From contig JAJBUG010000039.1 in NCBI GenBank assembly GCA_020860515.1, positions 82,428 through 146,427 on the forward strand: DNA of 64,000 nucleotides, in the 5' to 3' direction. Within the stretch, counting starts at the first letter, position 1. Each line of letters begins with the position of its first letter. The stretch comes from Bacteroidales bacterium (GTDB lineage Bacteria > Bacteroidota > Bacteroidia > Bacteroidales > Muribaculaceae). This document shows positions 51,978-62,589 of this stretch, in pieces. Under the pieces are notes generated by a model, which worked only from the letters and a program-made list of their open reading frames with translations, did not search any database and was not told where the DNA came from. Position numbers and translations under genes: made by a program.

Positions 51978-54900
51978 ATGAAAAAATACAATCTGATCAA
52001 CAATGCGCTGGGGTGGCTTTGCTTCGTAATAGCTGCTGTAACCTATCTGCTTACGATCGAGCCCACAGCAAGTTTCTGGGATTGCCCAGAATTCATATCA
52101 CAAGGAGCCAAGCTCGAAGTGGGGCATCCACCGGGCAACCCTATTTTCATGCTCACAGCTCGCTTCTTTGTGACAATTTTCGGTGGAATCCAGAATGCAG
52201 CCATCGCTGTCAACAGCATGAGCGCTCTGCTGTCTGCTGCTACCATACTTTTGCTTTTCTGGACCATTACCCATCTTGCTAAAAAAATCATAGTAAAGGA
52301 TGATGCACAGGAAGTCACTCTATTCCAGATGCTTGTGATTATGGGTGCGGGCCTCTGCGGTGCATTGGCCTATACTTGGAGCGATACATTCTGGTTCTCT
52401 GCCGTAGAGGGTGAAGTGTATGCCTTCTCCAGTCTGTGCACAGCCTTGGTATTTTGGCTGATTTTAAAGTGGGAGAATCGAGCTGACCAGCCGCATAGCG
52501 ACCGTTATCTGGTGCTGATCGCCTATGTAATCGGCGTGTCGATTGCTGTGCACCTGCTCAACCTGCTTTGCATCCCCGCCATTGTGCTTGTATATTATTA
52601 CCGAAAGCATAAGGATGCCAATGCCACAGGCTCGCTTATCGCCCTTGGCGTTTCATTCGTGATTGTGGCAGCCATTCTTTATGGCCTGGTGCCTGGTTAT
52701 ATCAAGGTGGCTCAGGGCTTCGAGCTCTTTTGCGTAAATGAGCTGGGCTGGGGCTACAATATGGGTGTGCTTGCTTATGCCATAGTGCTGGTGGCAGTAT
52801 TCATTTGGGCCATCATTGCCAACTATAGGGGCAAGAATCCGGCAATGATGAAGGGGTCGGTGTTGGCAGTAGCAGTGCTGTCAGGCCTAACTTTTATCAG
52901 TGATAATGGCTGGATTTGGCTTGGCTTGTTTGTCGTTTTTGCAGGCTATTTGTTCTTCTTTTGCAACAAAGTGCCTCAGCGCGTGTTCAATGTGGCAGTA
53001 CTTAGCGTGTTTGTAATCTTCGTGGGTTATTCATCCTATGCGCTGCTGCTTATCCGCGCCACAGCCAACACTCCGATGAATCAGAATGCCCCTGACAATG
53101 TGTTCTCCCTTGCCAGTTACCTCAATCGTGAGCAATACGGGCAGCGCCCCTTGTTTATGGGCCCTGTATTCGGCGAGACAGTCAATGCCTACCGAGGCGA
53201 CAATGGTAATATCGAATATATACAGGTCAATAAAAATGGGCTGCCAGCCACCACAGCTCTTGGATTGAGCGATGCGCTATACTATCGCCTTACCACCGAT
53301 GAACTTGGCAACCAATCCTACCTTCCCATTGACAATGGCAAGAAGGGCTGGAGCAAGGTGGCAAAAAGCAATCCTAATGAGCCCGACCAATACGTAGATA
53401 ATCTGTGGACACCTGATTATGTATATTCTCCCGACCTGTATATGCCCTTTACTCGCATCTACAGCCTTGATCCCAAGGATGTGGCTGGCTACAAGGGTTG
53501 GATTGGGTATCGCAATCCCGACTTTGACAATGTGATGCTGGCACCCGCAGCCCTCCGCAGCCAGTGGGCCGAGTCGGGATGGGCGCCTTTCTATCAAATT
53601 GCTCCTTATCTCAATAATCTGAGCTATGTGTCGCTGTTTGAGGATAGCCATGATTATGAAAAGATACCAGTGTGGAAGGCCACATTTGCCGACAACTTCC
53701 GCTATTTCATGAACTATCAGCTCAATCACATGTATTGGCGATATTTCATGTGGAACTTTGCTGGGCGCCAGAATGATTATCAAAGCAATGGCGAGCCTAA
53801 CTTGGGCAACTGGATTTCGGGCATTCCCTTTATCGACAATGCCCGCCTGGGTGATCAGAGCCTGTTGCCAAAGGAATACACCACGGGCAACAAGGGGCAC
53901 AATGTGTTCTATATGCTGCCTCTGATTTTAGGTCTGTTAGGCATTATTTGGCAGGCGCTTAGCAGCCATCCCAATAATCCCAAGCGTGGCATTGAACAGT
54001 TCTGGGTAGTATTCTTCCTGTTCTTTATGACGGGTATTGCCATCGTGCTCTACCTTAATCAGACTCCAGGGCAGCCTCGCGAACGCGATTATGCATTTGC
54101 AGGTTCGTTCTATGCGTTTGCTATCTGGATTGGCTTGGGCGTGCCGGCCATTGCTCGATATATCGCTGACTTCTTCGCTTGGCTCAAGAAGAAGAAATTC
54201 GAGGAAGCGGGCAAGGATGTGTTGCTCCCAGCAGCTGGCGTGGCTTGTGCTATAGGTCTGTTTGTACCTATTCAGATGGTATCTCAGACCTGGGATGACC
54301 ACGACCGCAGCCACCGCTATACCACACGCGACTTCGGAGCCAACTATCTCAACTCGCTTGAGCCGGACGCTATTATATTCACTAATGGCGACAACGATAC
54401 CTTCCCCTTGTGGTATAGCCAAGAAGTTGAGGGACTCCGCACCGATGTGCGCGTGGTAAACCTTTCTTACCTCAGCACCGATTGGTATGCCAATCAGCAG
54501 CTGCATCCCTACTATGATGCCAAGGCTATCCCGATGCTGGCTAAGGCCACTGACTATGCCTATGACAAGCTGGGCTACAGCCGCAATGCTAAGGTCACCA
54601 GCGATTCGGTGGTAGATGCCCTGGATGGATTGCGCCAATTCTATGCCAATCCTACGGCTGGCCTCGCTACTCCGCTTATGGAGAGCCATGTAGGCCGAAA
54701 TACTGATGCTTATGGCACCGATGACAAGGCATTCGCCATGATGTCGCCTGAGACTCGCGACAGCCTGGCTACTTGGATGGTAATTAAGCGCTTTGGCCTC
54801 AATCCCAATTCCAGTGACAGTGTGAATGTGATTCCATATATCGCTCCCATTGAAATGAAAGGCCTTGTGGGCGGCTTTGGCTTGAGCAAGCTTCTGAGCT

Positions 54901-55901
54901 TCGACATGATTGCCAATAGCATTGCCAACAATTTCGACCGCCCAGTTTATTTCGCATCTACTGTGCCTAACAGCTATTATCTCGGTCTTGAGCCAAATCT
55001 GTATTCTACAGGCGTGGCTCAGATGGTGACACCATTCCGCAATGCGCCAGTGTCGCCAATGGCAGTGAAGACCTATGAGAATATAGTGTCGAAATACCGC
55101 TGGGGAGGGCTCGACGATGTGAAGCATAACAAGGACCTTTATCTTGATGAGACGGTGCGCCGCATGGTATCCACAATGCGCAACAGCATAATTGAAACAG
55201 CTGAGGCTCTTGCGGCTCTTGGCGACGAACCTGCCTCCGCATTTGCTGTGCAATGGGCTAAGGACAATAATCTGCCAGTGCCTCAAAACCGCTACGATAT
55301 GGCTCGATACCTGATCGAACTGATGGAGGAAAAGATGCCCGATTATGTATCACCCTACGAAAGCCTTACCGACTTCCAAGTTGCTGCTCTCTATCTTGAC
55401 CTCTATGCCATGACGGGCAATAAGAGCGATCTTGACCATGCCGAGCGCGTAATCGACACAAGCCTGGAACGCTATGCTCGCCTTACCAACTATGCCGCCT
55501 CGCTCAGTGCAGGCCAGCTCGGCTTGATGGGCAATACTGATCTCTACATGCTTCAATATGTGCCTGTACTGATTGAGTACAAGAATTACATCGACTTGCA
55601 GCGTGCTCTTGATGGCAAAGCCGTGGATCCGGCTCTTATGGCTCTTGTAAATGATGCTCTGCCATTGACTATGGCATCGAATGTGTCGGCGTTCGTTTAC
55701 CTCCAGGATGAGACTACTGCTGATGACATTGACGCTGAAATCGATGAGTATGGCGAGGCTTGGGGCCCAATCCTGCGCTCTACCTCGGCTCTGATGCGTC
55801 TCAACGAGCAGGCAGGCCTCCATCCTGCCGACTATGCTCGACAGCTGATGGCAAAATATGGCACCAACCTTGACGATGTAAACCGGTTCTCAGGGAATTG
55901 A
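51978..55901 (+). CDS. DUF2723 family membrane protein (TMEM260-like, putative protein O-glycosyltransferase)
   Basis: The 1307-aa protein opens with the DUF2723 domain: YLLTIEPTASFWDCPEFI with an Asp-Cys-Pro-Glu loop after helix 1, then GAKLEVGHPPGNPIF. About a dozen membrane helices follow, a GT-C-like layout. A second membrane block (QTPGQPRERDYAFAGSFYAF) and a large soluble C-terminal part with alpha-helical repeats complete it. The related human protein TMEM260 is a protein O-mannosyltransferase, and Bacteroidetes have general protein O-glycosylation, so a mannosyl-type transferase in the inner membrane is a fair guess. It starts a plus-strand run with the polysaccharide deacetylase and queG. 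Confidence 0.88.
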   Translation: MKKYNLINNALGWLCFVIAAVTYLLTIEPTASFWDCPEFISQGAKLEVGHPPGNPIFMLTARFFVTIFGGIQNAAIAVNSMSALLSAATILLLFWTITHLAKKIIVKDDAQEVTLFQMLVIMGAGLCGALAYTWSDTFWFSAVEGEVYAFSSLCTALVFWLILKWENRADQPHSDRYLVLIAYVIGVSIAVHLLNLLCIPAIVLVYYYRKHKDANATGSLIALGVSFVIVAAILYGLVPGYIKVAQGFELFCVNELGWGYNMGVLAYAIVLVAVFIWAIIANYRGKNPAMMKGSVLAVAVLSGLTFISDNGWIWLGLFVVFAGYLFFFCNKVPQRVFNVAVLSVFVIFVGYSSYALLLIRATANTPMNQNAPDNVFSLASYLNREQYGQRPLFMGPVFGETVNAYRGDNGNIEYIQVNKNGLPATTALGLSDALYYRLTTDELGNQSYLPIDNGKKGWSKVAKSNPNEPDQYVDNLWTPDYVYSPDLYMPFTRIYSLDPKDVAGYKGWIGYRNPDFDNVMLAPAALRSQWAESGWAPFYQIAPYLNNLSYVSLFEDSHDYEKIPVWKATFADNFRYFMNYQLNHMYWRYFMWNFAGRQNDYQSNGEPNLGNWISGIPFIDNARLGDQSLLPKEYTTGNKGHNVFYMLPLILGLLGIIWQALSSHPNNPKRGIEQFWVVFFLFFMTGIAIVLYLNQTPGQPRERDYAFAGSFYAFAIWIGLGVPAIARYIADFFAWLKKKKFEEAGKDVLLPAAGVACAIGLFVPIQMVSQTWDDHDRSHRYTTRDFGANYLNSLEPDAIIFTNGDNDTFPLWYSQEVEGLRTDVRVVNLSYLSTDWYANQQLHPYYDAKAIPMLAKATDYAYDKLGYSRNAKVTSDSVVDALDGLRQFYANPTAGLATPLMESHVGRNTDAYGTDDKAFAMMSPETRDSLATWMVIKRFGLNPNSSDSVNVIPYIAPIEMKGLVGGFGLSKLLSFDMIANSIANNFDRPVYFASTVPNSYYLGLEPNLYSTGVAQMVTPFRNAPVSPMAVKTYENIVSKYRWGGLDDVKHNKDLYLDETVRRMVSTMRNSIIETAEALAALGDEPASAFAVQWAKDNNLPVPQNRYDMARYLIELMEEKMPDYVSPYESLTDFQVAALYLDLYAMTGNKSDLDHAERVIDTSLERYARLTNYAASLSAGQLGLMGNTDLYMLQYVPVLIEYKNYIDLQRALDGKAVDPALMALVNDALPLTMASNVSAFVYLQDETTADDIDAEIDEYGEAWGPILRSTSALMRLNEQAGLHPADYARQLMAKYGTNLDDVNRFSGN

Positions 55902-55959
55902 ACAAATGACAAGTTGCAAGTGACAAGTGACTAATTTTCACTTCACTAATCACTACAGT

Positions 55960-56583
55960 ATGTCACATTTGATTGAACAACCACCGCTCGTCTATCGCCT
56001 CCTGTTCCCGGAGGCGATATGGCGCATAAAGAAACGCCAGCGCAAGGTGGCGTTTCTTACCTTTGACGATGGTCCAATTCCCGAAGTCACTCCTTGGGTG
56101 CTGGATGTGCTGGATAGGTATGGCGTAAAGGCTACTTTTTTTATGGTGGGCGACAATGTAAGGCGCAATCCTGAGCTTTACCAAGAGGTAAAGCGTCGTG
56201 GCCACAGCTATGGTAATCACACAATGCACCATCTGCAGGGCTTTAAGACCCGCTCGATGAATTACTATCGTGATATTCTTGAGGCTGACAATTACATTGA
56301 GAGCACTCTTTTCAGGCCGCCGCACGGCATTATGCGTTGGAGCCAGAGCCATGCCATAAAGTCGCATTTCAATATTGTGATGTACGATTTGGTAACCCGT
56401 GATTACAGCAAGAAGCTCGGCCCTGAGCAGGTGTTCGACAATGTGAAGAAGTTTGCGCGCAATGGTTCGATTATAGTGTTCCACGATTCCCTTAAGGCAT
56501 GGCGCAACCTCCAGGAGGTGCTTCCTCGCGCCATCGAATGGTTGCAAGCCCAAGGCTTCGAGCTATTGCCCTTGCCGATGTAA
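55960..56583 (+). CDS. Polysaccharide deacetylase (CE4/NodB family)
   Basis: The frame is open from a GTG at 55927, but the ATG at 55960 (MSHLIEQPPLVYRLLFP) gives the family's usual N-terminus. The 207-aa protein has the CE4 motifs TFDDGP (metal and catalytic Asp), GNHTMHH (metal His residues) and RPPHGI. It lacks a signal peptide, so it may act in the cytoplasm or at the membrane on a lipid-linked sugar. It lies 58 bp after the DUF2723 gene on the same strand. Confidence 0.9.
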   Translation: MSHLIEQPPLVYRLLFPEAIWRIKKRQRKVAFLTFDDGPIPEVTPWVLDVLDRYGVKATFFMVGDNVRRNPELYQEVKRRGHSYGNHTMHHLQGFKTRSMNYYRDILEADNYIESTLFRPPHGIMRWSQSHAIKSHFNIVMYDLVTRDYSKKLGPEQVFDNVKKFARNGSIIVFHDSLKAWRNLQEVLPRAIEWLQAQGFELLPLPM

Positions 56584-56640
56584 AACGAAGAAAAAGAACA
56601 ATAAACGAAAATAGACGAAAAAACCAACATAAAGGAGGCT

Positions 56641-57579
56641 GTGCGCAGCCAAGCCCTTGCGCTTGGGGCTTGTGCTTGTGGGTTTGCCAAGGCAGAGCCT
56701 GTAGAAGACTCGGCACGTGATTTTTACAGTCAATGGATTGCCGAGGGTCGCAATGCCACTATGGAATATTGTGAGCGATACCGTGATGTGCGCTCCGACC
56801 CCCGGTTGCTGCTCGATGGTGCCCAAACCATCATCTGTTGTGCTTTTGCCTATCCAGCCTCAAATGGCAGGATAGCATCCTATGCGCTTGGCTTGGATTA
56901 TCATTATGTGTTAAAAGATAAGCTAAATCAGCTGGGTAAGTTCATAAGAGAACGTTGGGGTGGAGACTGTCGCGCAGTGGTTGACAGTGCTCCTATGCAC
57001 GAGCGGTATTGGGCAGTGCGCTCAGGCATTGGATTCGAGGGGATTAATAATCTGATCATTGTGCCTGGCGTTGGTACCTATGTGTTTCTTGCCGAATTGC
57101 TGTGGGCCGGTTCGATGCCAGCCGATGAGCCATGCACACTTTCATGCCAGGGCTGCATGGCTTGCATTAAAGCGTGTCCTGGTGGGGCTTTGTCAATTAA
57201 AACTGTGGATAATCCATCGAGCATCGAGGCTTCAGATAAGTCGCAACATAAAAAGTGGTATAAGGCCAACTTTGATTCTCGGCGCTGCATATCGTATCTT
57301 ACAATTGAGCATAGGGGCGAACTCCCTGAAGATACTAACCTTGCAGGCAGTATCTACGGCTGCGACCGATGCCAACGTGTGTGTCCACATAACCGAGGCA
57401 ATGCCTCGGTAAAAATCCTCCCTGAGTTCCTGCCTCGTGAAGAAATCCAATCGCTTAGCGATAATGAATTATTATCGATGACGCCAAGCCATTATAAGAA
57501 GTTGGTGGAGCATAGTGCCATGCGGCGAGTCCCACTCCCTCAGCTCCTCCGTAATCTCCTCCACATAAAAAATCAATAA
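56641..57579 (+). CDS. queG: Epoxyqueuosine reductase QueG
   Basis: The 312-aa reading has the QueG features: an N-terminal cobalamin-binding part (ACACGFAKAEPV) and two 4Fe-4S sites, CQGCMACIKACPGG and CDRCQRVCPHN. It reduces epoxyqueuosine to queuosine in tRNA. The only standard start in frame is GTG 56641, which lacks the first helix. The frame stays open upstream to 56605, and an ATA at 56611 would begin IDEKTNIKEAVRSQALALG, which looks like the natural N-terminus with Ile in place of Met. The real start may be this ATA or may have been lost by mutation. Confidence 0.85.
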   Translation: MRSQALALGACACGFAKAEPVEDSARDFYSQWIAEGRNATMEYCERYRDVRSDPRLLLDGAQTIICCAFAYPASNGRIASYALGLDYHYVLKDKLNQLGKFIRERWGGDCRAVVDSAPMHERYWAVRSGIGFEGINNLIIVPGVGTYVFLAELLWAGSMPADEPCTLSCQGCMACIKACPGGALSIKTVDNPSSIEASDKSQHKKWYKANFDSRRCISYLTIEHRGELPEDTNLAGSIYGCDRCQRVCPHNRGNASVKILPEFLPREEIQSLSDNELLSMTPSHYKKLVEHSAMRRVPLPQLLRNLLHIKNQ

Positions 57580-57610
57580 TCCCCGCCAAGGCGGGGATTA
57601 TTGATTTTTT
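57567..57610. terminator. Bidirectional terminator with a 21-bp perfect stem
   Basis: Arms 57567-57587 and 57590-57610 are exact inverted copies with a 2-nt spacer. The GC core is CCCCGCC/GGCGGGG, and the outer ends are A6 and T6. The stop codons of queG (57577-57579) and of the convergent esterase (57609-57611) both lie in or at the edge of the stem. Confidence 0.95.
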
Positions 57611-59519
57611 ATTTTGTTTTGAAGGGAGCCACTGGGAGACCTGAGAGGGAACGCAGGTTGCCTTCGGGGTAGTCAGCCCAGTCATAGCGAAGCTCTACGG
57701 GGGAAGCCACTTCGTCGCTCGACACTTCTATCTCAGTAGGTGACAATTGCCGACCGTAGGCCACTGCCCATTCACCATCTTTTCCCTTGATTACAAATCC
57801 TTGTCCGCCGCCGTACATAGTTACAGGCTCATTGAAAGTCAGGCGCACATAGCGACCATCCACCTTGGTGCTTTTCACCTCGGGAGCACGACATGGTTGC
57901 TTTTTGCCGTAACGATCGTTGAGTGCCATGGCAGCTAAGCGGCGAGCTACCTCCTGCTTGTTCTTAGGATGGATGTCATCTGGATTCCCAAGGTCGATGG
58001 CTACTGCCATGCCAGTATTGTTGAGTGTTAAAGCATTAGCTTGTGCTTGGCGCAGAGCTGCCCACTCTGAGTTAGGCTGAAATCGCTTAGGCTGTAGATA
58101 GCCTGCAAGCTGCACGAAATAGAATGGGAGCTCGGGATTGTTCCAGTCCTTGCGCCAATCTTCAATCATGCCTTTGAACACCTTAGAATATTGCTCGTCG
58201 CGTCCGACATTGGCGCAACCTTGGTACCACAGCACGCCTGCCACCGGCATCACAGTCACTGGATGCATCATGGCATTGTAAAGCACTGTTGGATAACTGC
58301 TGCTTAGTGGCGACACTGGACGCGGAGGGAACGAACCGAAGTCGCTGGCCACGGTGTATTCCCAATCTCCAGCCAGAGAGATTGGTGTGCCATCGATTAC
58401 CAAGCTCACGTCGTCGGCATTTCCGTAGATGCCACCGCCGCCGCCCGTATCGAGCACTCGTACCAGCACTGTGTTTTCACCAGCTTTCAGCGCGCCAGCT
58501 GGAATCTCATAGCTGCGCTCCACGTTGTAGCCACTGATAGCACCCACCTTTTGGCCGTTGAGATACGTGATGTCCTCATCATCGATGCAAGCCAGATTCA
58601 GCATTGCTGCTTTGCCAGCATCAGCAGCCGGCACATCGAATGTCTTGCGCATCCATACTATGCCATCAAAGGCAGGAAGCACTGAATCTTCCCAAACCCC
58701 TGGCACGGGCATAGTGGCCCATTTTGCCGAAGTTTCCTCGAAGTCTACATTTTGTGGGATTACCATCTTGTCCCATTCTTCCATCTGCTGCTCGTATGCA
58801 GCCAAAAGCGCAGAAGCATCATAGTTGTTATCTTCAATCTTTTGCAGTTCGGGGCCGAATTCACCAAGGCTGTTGAGCAATTCATAGCTGCTCCAAGCCT
58901 CCACGGGTGTCCCACCCCATGTGCAGTCAATGATGCCGATTGGAATGTCCAGTTCGTTGTTGAGCTGGCGCCCAAAGAAGTAACCAATGCTTGAAAATTC
59001 AGGCACTGACTTTGGTGTGGCGCTGCGCCAGCCTCCCATGTTCACCTCTGCATCTTCTTGAGGGGAATAGGATGTAGCCTTTTTGATTTGCAGCAGGCGC
59101 AAGTTAGGGCTATTGGCCTCAGCCACTTCGCGGCGATAATCCATCACCTTGCCCCAGCCGTCAACTGGCATCTCCATATTGCTTTGACCCGAACAGAACC
59201 ACACCTCGCCAGCCATCACATCGTTGAGAGTGAGTTTTTGACCATCGTCAAATGTGATGGAGTAGGGGCCTCCAGCATCTGGGGTAGTCAGCTTGGCTGA
59301 GAATTTGCCGTTTTTGTCCGCCTTGGCCTTCACGGTCTCGCCGCTCCACGAAGGTGTGATCTTAACTGTGGCCCCTTTCTTGGCTTTGCCTGGAATGGTG
59401 ATTTCAGCCTTTTGCTGCACCACCATGCTGTCGGTGAAAAATTGAGGTAGAGTCACTTTGGCACTTGCTGCCAGCGGGAATATTAATGCCCCGCATACAA
59501 AAAATTTGATTAAATTCAT
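57609..59519 (-). CDS. Sialate O-acetylesterase family protein, secreted
   Basis: The 636-aa product has a signal peptide (residues 1-20) and the SASA/SGNH esterase motifs. Catalytic Ser is in WFCSGQSNMEM, with the block GIIDCTWGGTPVEAW and the Asp-x-x-His in DDIHPKNKQEVARR. A beta-sandwich domain of GH2 type is inserted between the halves (YLNGQKVGAISGYN). It should remove O-acetyl groups from sialic acid or from plant polysaccharides such as xylan or pectin. It is the last gene of a five-gene minus-strand run. Confidence 0.92.
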   Translation of the reverse strand: MNLIKFFVCGALIFPLAASAKVTLPQFFTDSMVVQQKAEITIPGKAKKGATVKITPSWSGETVKAKADKNGKFSAKLTTPDAGGPYSITFDDGQKLTLNDVMAGEVWFCSGQSNMEMPVDGWGKVMDYRREVAEANSPNLRLLQIKKATSYSPQEDAEVNMGGWRSATPKSVPEFSSIGYFFGRQLNNELDIPIGIIDCTWGGTPVEAWSSYELLNSLGEFGPELQKIEDNNYDASALLAAYEQQMEEWDKMVIPQNVDFEETSAKWATMPVPGVWEDSVLPAFDGIVWMRKTFDVPAADAGKAAMLNLACIDDEDITYLNGQKVGAISGYNVERSYEIPAGALKAGENTVLVRVLDTGGGGGIYGNADDVSLVIDGTPISLAGDWEYTVASDFGSFPPRPVSPLSSSYPTVLYNAMMHPVTVMPVAGVLWYQGCANVGRDEQYSKVFKGMIEDWRKDWNNPELPFYFVQLAGYLQPKRFQPNSEWAALRQAQANALTLNNTGMAVAIDLGNPDDIHPKNKQEVARRLAAMALNDRYGKKQPCRAPEVKSTKVDGRYVRLTFNEPVTMYGGGQGFVIKGKDGEWAVAYGRQLSPTEIEVSSDEVASPVELRYDWADYPEGNLRSLSGLPVAPFKTK

Positions 59520-59539
59520 GGTCTATTGCAATGGGAGGG

Positions 59540-60736
<1,197 letters not shown>

Positions 60737-60748
60737 TCAGGTGATAAT

Positions 60749-61447
60749 TTATGGTTCGTGAATTAAAGCTTGGGCTTTTTTGATATCTTCTGCATGGTCC
60801 ACATCGATAACTTTGCCCAGAGGGAAGGCTTTGAGCCTAAGCCCATCGGTCACAAGTGCTCGCTGAAAATTCCTCATTCGGCTCTGTCCCTCGGCCACAC
60901 AGCGTCGCAGCACACTGAGCGACTGCCCATTCAGGCCGTATATGCCAGCCGAAATGTAGCGTGAATCGGGTTGAGGCTGGTCGTAATATCCTGTAATCAG
61001 CATATCTGAATCCACGCCTACGTAGAGCGGCTTTTCATCGTCGATATAGTCGGTCACGCCCATGCATCCGTCGGCATCTGATGCTTCAAAATCATGCACA
61101 TAGCCTCGGAAGTCTTTTTCATGAAAGATGGTGTCAACGGTAGTAAGTACAAATTTGCCATTGGTCCAATCCTTCGACACTTCGTAAAAACTATGCATTG
61201 AGCTGGGTGTGCTTTTCACCACCAGCTTCAGTGGCACTGGCAGGGTAAGGGAGCGCAGATATTCTTGCACTTGGGTCATCTGCTCGTTGACAATCACGCA
61301 TATTTCCTCAGCACCGCAGTCAAGGAAGATGTCGATCAGACGCCTTATCATTGGGCGACCGTCGAGTTCTACCAGGGGCTTTGGCAACGCCACGCCCTCT
61401 TGCACCAGGCGCGAGCCCTCGCCAGCAGCTATGATGGCAAATTTCAT
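60749..61447 (-). CDS. Nucleotidyltransferase (sugar-1-phosphate type)
   Basis: The ATG at 61447 is chosen. It overlaps the pdxA stop by 4 bp (ATGA) and puts the NTP-binding motif at the very start: IIAAGEGSRL (about residues 5-14), then LPKPLVELDGRPMIRRLID. The 232-aa protein is a GT-A-fold nucleotidyltransferase with VLTTVDTIF holding the metal Asp. It probably activates a sugar phosphate or choline-type substrate with CTP or another NTP. The partner substrate is not known. The genes on either side suggest nothing specific. Confidence 0.82.
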   Translation of the reverse strand: MKFAIIAAGEGSRLVQEGVALPKPLVELDGRPMIRRLIDIFLDCGAEEICVIVNEQMTQVQEYLRSLTLPVPLKLVVKSTPSSMHSFYEVSKDWTNGKFVLTTVDTIFHEKDFRGYVHDFEASDADGCMGVTDYIDDEKPLYVGVDSDMLITGYYDQPQPDSRYISAGIYGLNGQSLSVLRRCVAEGQSRMRNFQRALVTDGLRLKAFPLGKVIDVDHAEDIKKAQALIHEP

Positions 61448-62529
61448 TCTTCTTTGGTGAGGTCGATTGTTTTGTCGCTTCCTTTTGCCACATACTGCTT
61501 GCGCAGCGGACGGCGATGACATTCGTCTTCCTTCTGGCGGTTGCGGAAGATATCGAGGGCCAGATGGAGGGCTTCGCGCAGCGAATCAGGCGATGCTTCG
61601 CCGTGGCCGGCGATGTCGTAACCTGTGCCGTGGTCAGGGCTGGTGCGCACATAAGGGAGGCCAGCCGTGTAATTTACGCCTGAGTCCATAGCCAATGTCT
61701 TAAATGGGGCAAGCCCTTGATCATGATACATAGCCAACACGCCATCGAACTTCACAAACCTGCCAGCTCCGAAGAATCCATCAGCCGCGTATGGTCCAAA
61801 TGCCAAAATGCCTTCTGCTTTGGCTTCTTCAATTGCTGGAGAGATAATTTCCTGCTCCTCAGTGCCGAGCAGACCATCCTCTCCAGCATGGGGATTGAGC
61901 GAAAGCACTGCTATGCGGGGTGCGTCAATGCCGTAGTCGCGAGCTAAGGCGCGCTGGAAGATGCGTAGCTTTTCTATGATTGCCTCCTTGGTGATTGCAG
62001 CAGGCACATCCTTGATGGGCAAGTGTGTGGTGACCAGGGCCACGCGCACAGTGTCGTTGCATAGCACCATCAGAGCCTTGTTGCCATCCCCGATGGTGGC
62101 TTCCAAGTATTCTGTGTGGCCCGGGAACTGGAAGTTCTCGCTCTGGATATTGTGCTTGTTGATGGGTGCTGTCACCAACACATCGATTAAGCCAGCTTTC
62201 AGGTCAGCCGTAGCACGCTCAAGGCTGGCAAAAGCTGCTTGACCCGCAATTTCCGAGGCTACGCCTGGCTCTACCTTCACATCTTCGCCAATCACATTGA
62301 TGATATTGTTGGCTCCATCCACAATGCTCTCGCCATTCTCTACTTGCTTGAGTGGCACTGAGGGGAGGTCGAGCATTTTGCGGTAAAAGCCCGCAATCTT
62401 GGCGCTGCCGTAGATTACAGGTGTGCAGAGCTCGAGGATTCGCTCGTCGCCGAGCATTTTCAGGATTACTTCGTATCCTATTCCATTGATGTCGCCGTGG
62501 GTGATGCCCACGCGTATTGGTCGATCCAT
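61444..62529 (-). CDS. pdxA: 4-hydroxythreonine-4-phosphate dehydrogenase PdxA
   Basis: The 361-aa protein has the PdxA blocks GITHGDINGIGYEV, TAPINKHNIQ, FPGHTEYLE, LNPHAGEDGLLG and MYHDQGLAPFKTLA, with the metal-binding His residues in place. It makes an intermediate of pyridoxal phosphate. The C-terminal 30 residues (EDECHRRPLRKQY onward) form a charged extension beyond the usual end. It lies 60 bp after rlmN and overlaps the next gene by 4 bp. Confidence 0.96.
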   Translation of the reverse strand: MDRPIRVGITHGDINGIGYEVILKMLGDERILELCTPVIYGSAKIAGFYRKMLDLPSVPLKQVENGESIVDGANNIINVIGEDVKVEPGVASEIAGQAAFASLERATADLKAGLIDVLVTAPINKHNIQSENFQFPGHTEYLEATIGDGNKALMVLCNDTVRVALVTTHLPIKDVPAAITKEAIIEKLRIFQRALARDYGIDAPRIAVLSLNPHAGEDGLLGTEEQEIISPAIEEAKAEGILAFGPYAADGFFGAGRFVKFDGVLAMYHDQGLAPFKTLAMDSGVNYTAGLPYVRTSPDHGTGYDIAGHGEASPDSLREALHLALDIFRNRQKEDECHRRPLRKQYVAKGSDKTIDLTKEE

Positions 62530-62589
62530 TTTATTTAATGATTAGTGATTTACAATTTTTGGTGGGATGTCATCCAGCAGGGTTGTTCG

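Noticed and set aside
53937..55286. 449-codon open frame antisense to the DUF2723 gene
   Set aside because: It lies wholly inside a clear membrane-protein gene, has a His/Ile-rich composition typical of an antisense shadow, and shows no domain.
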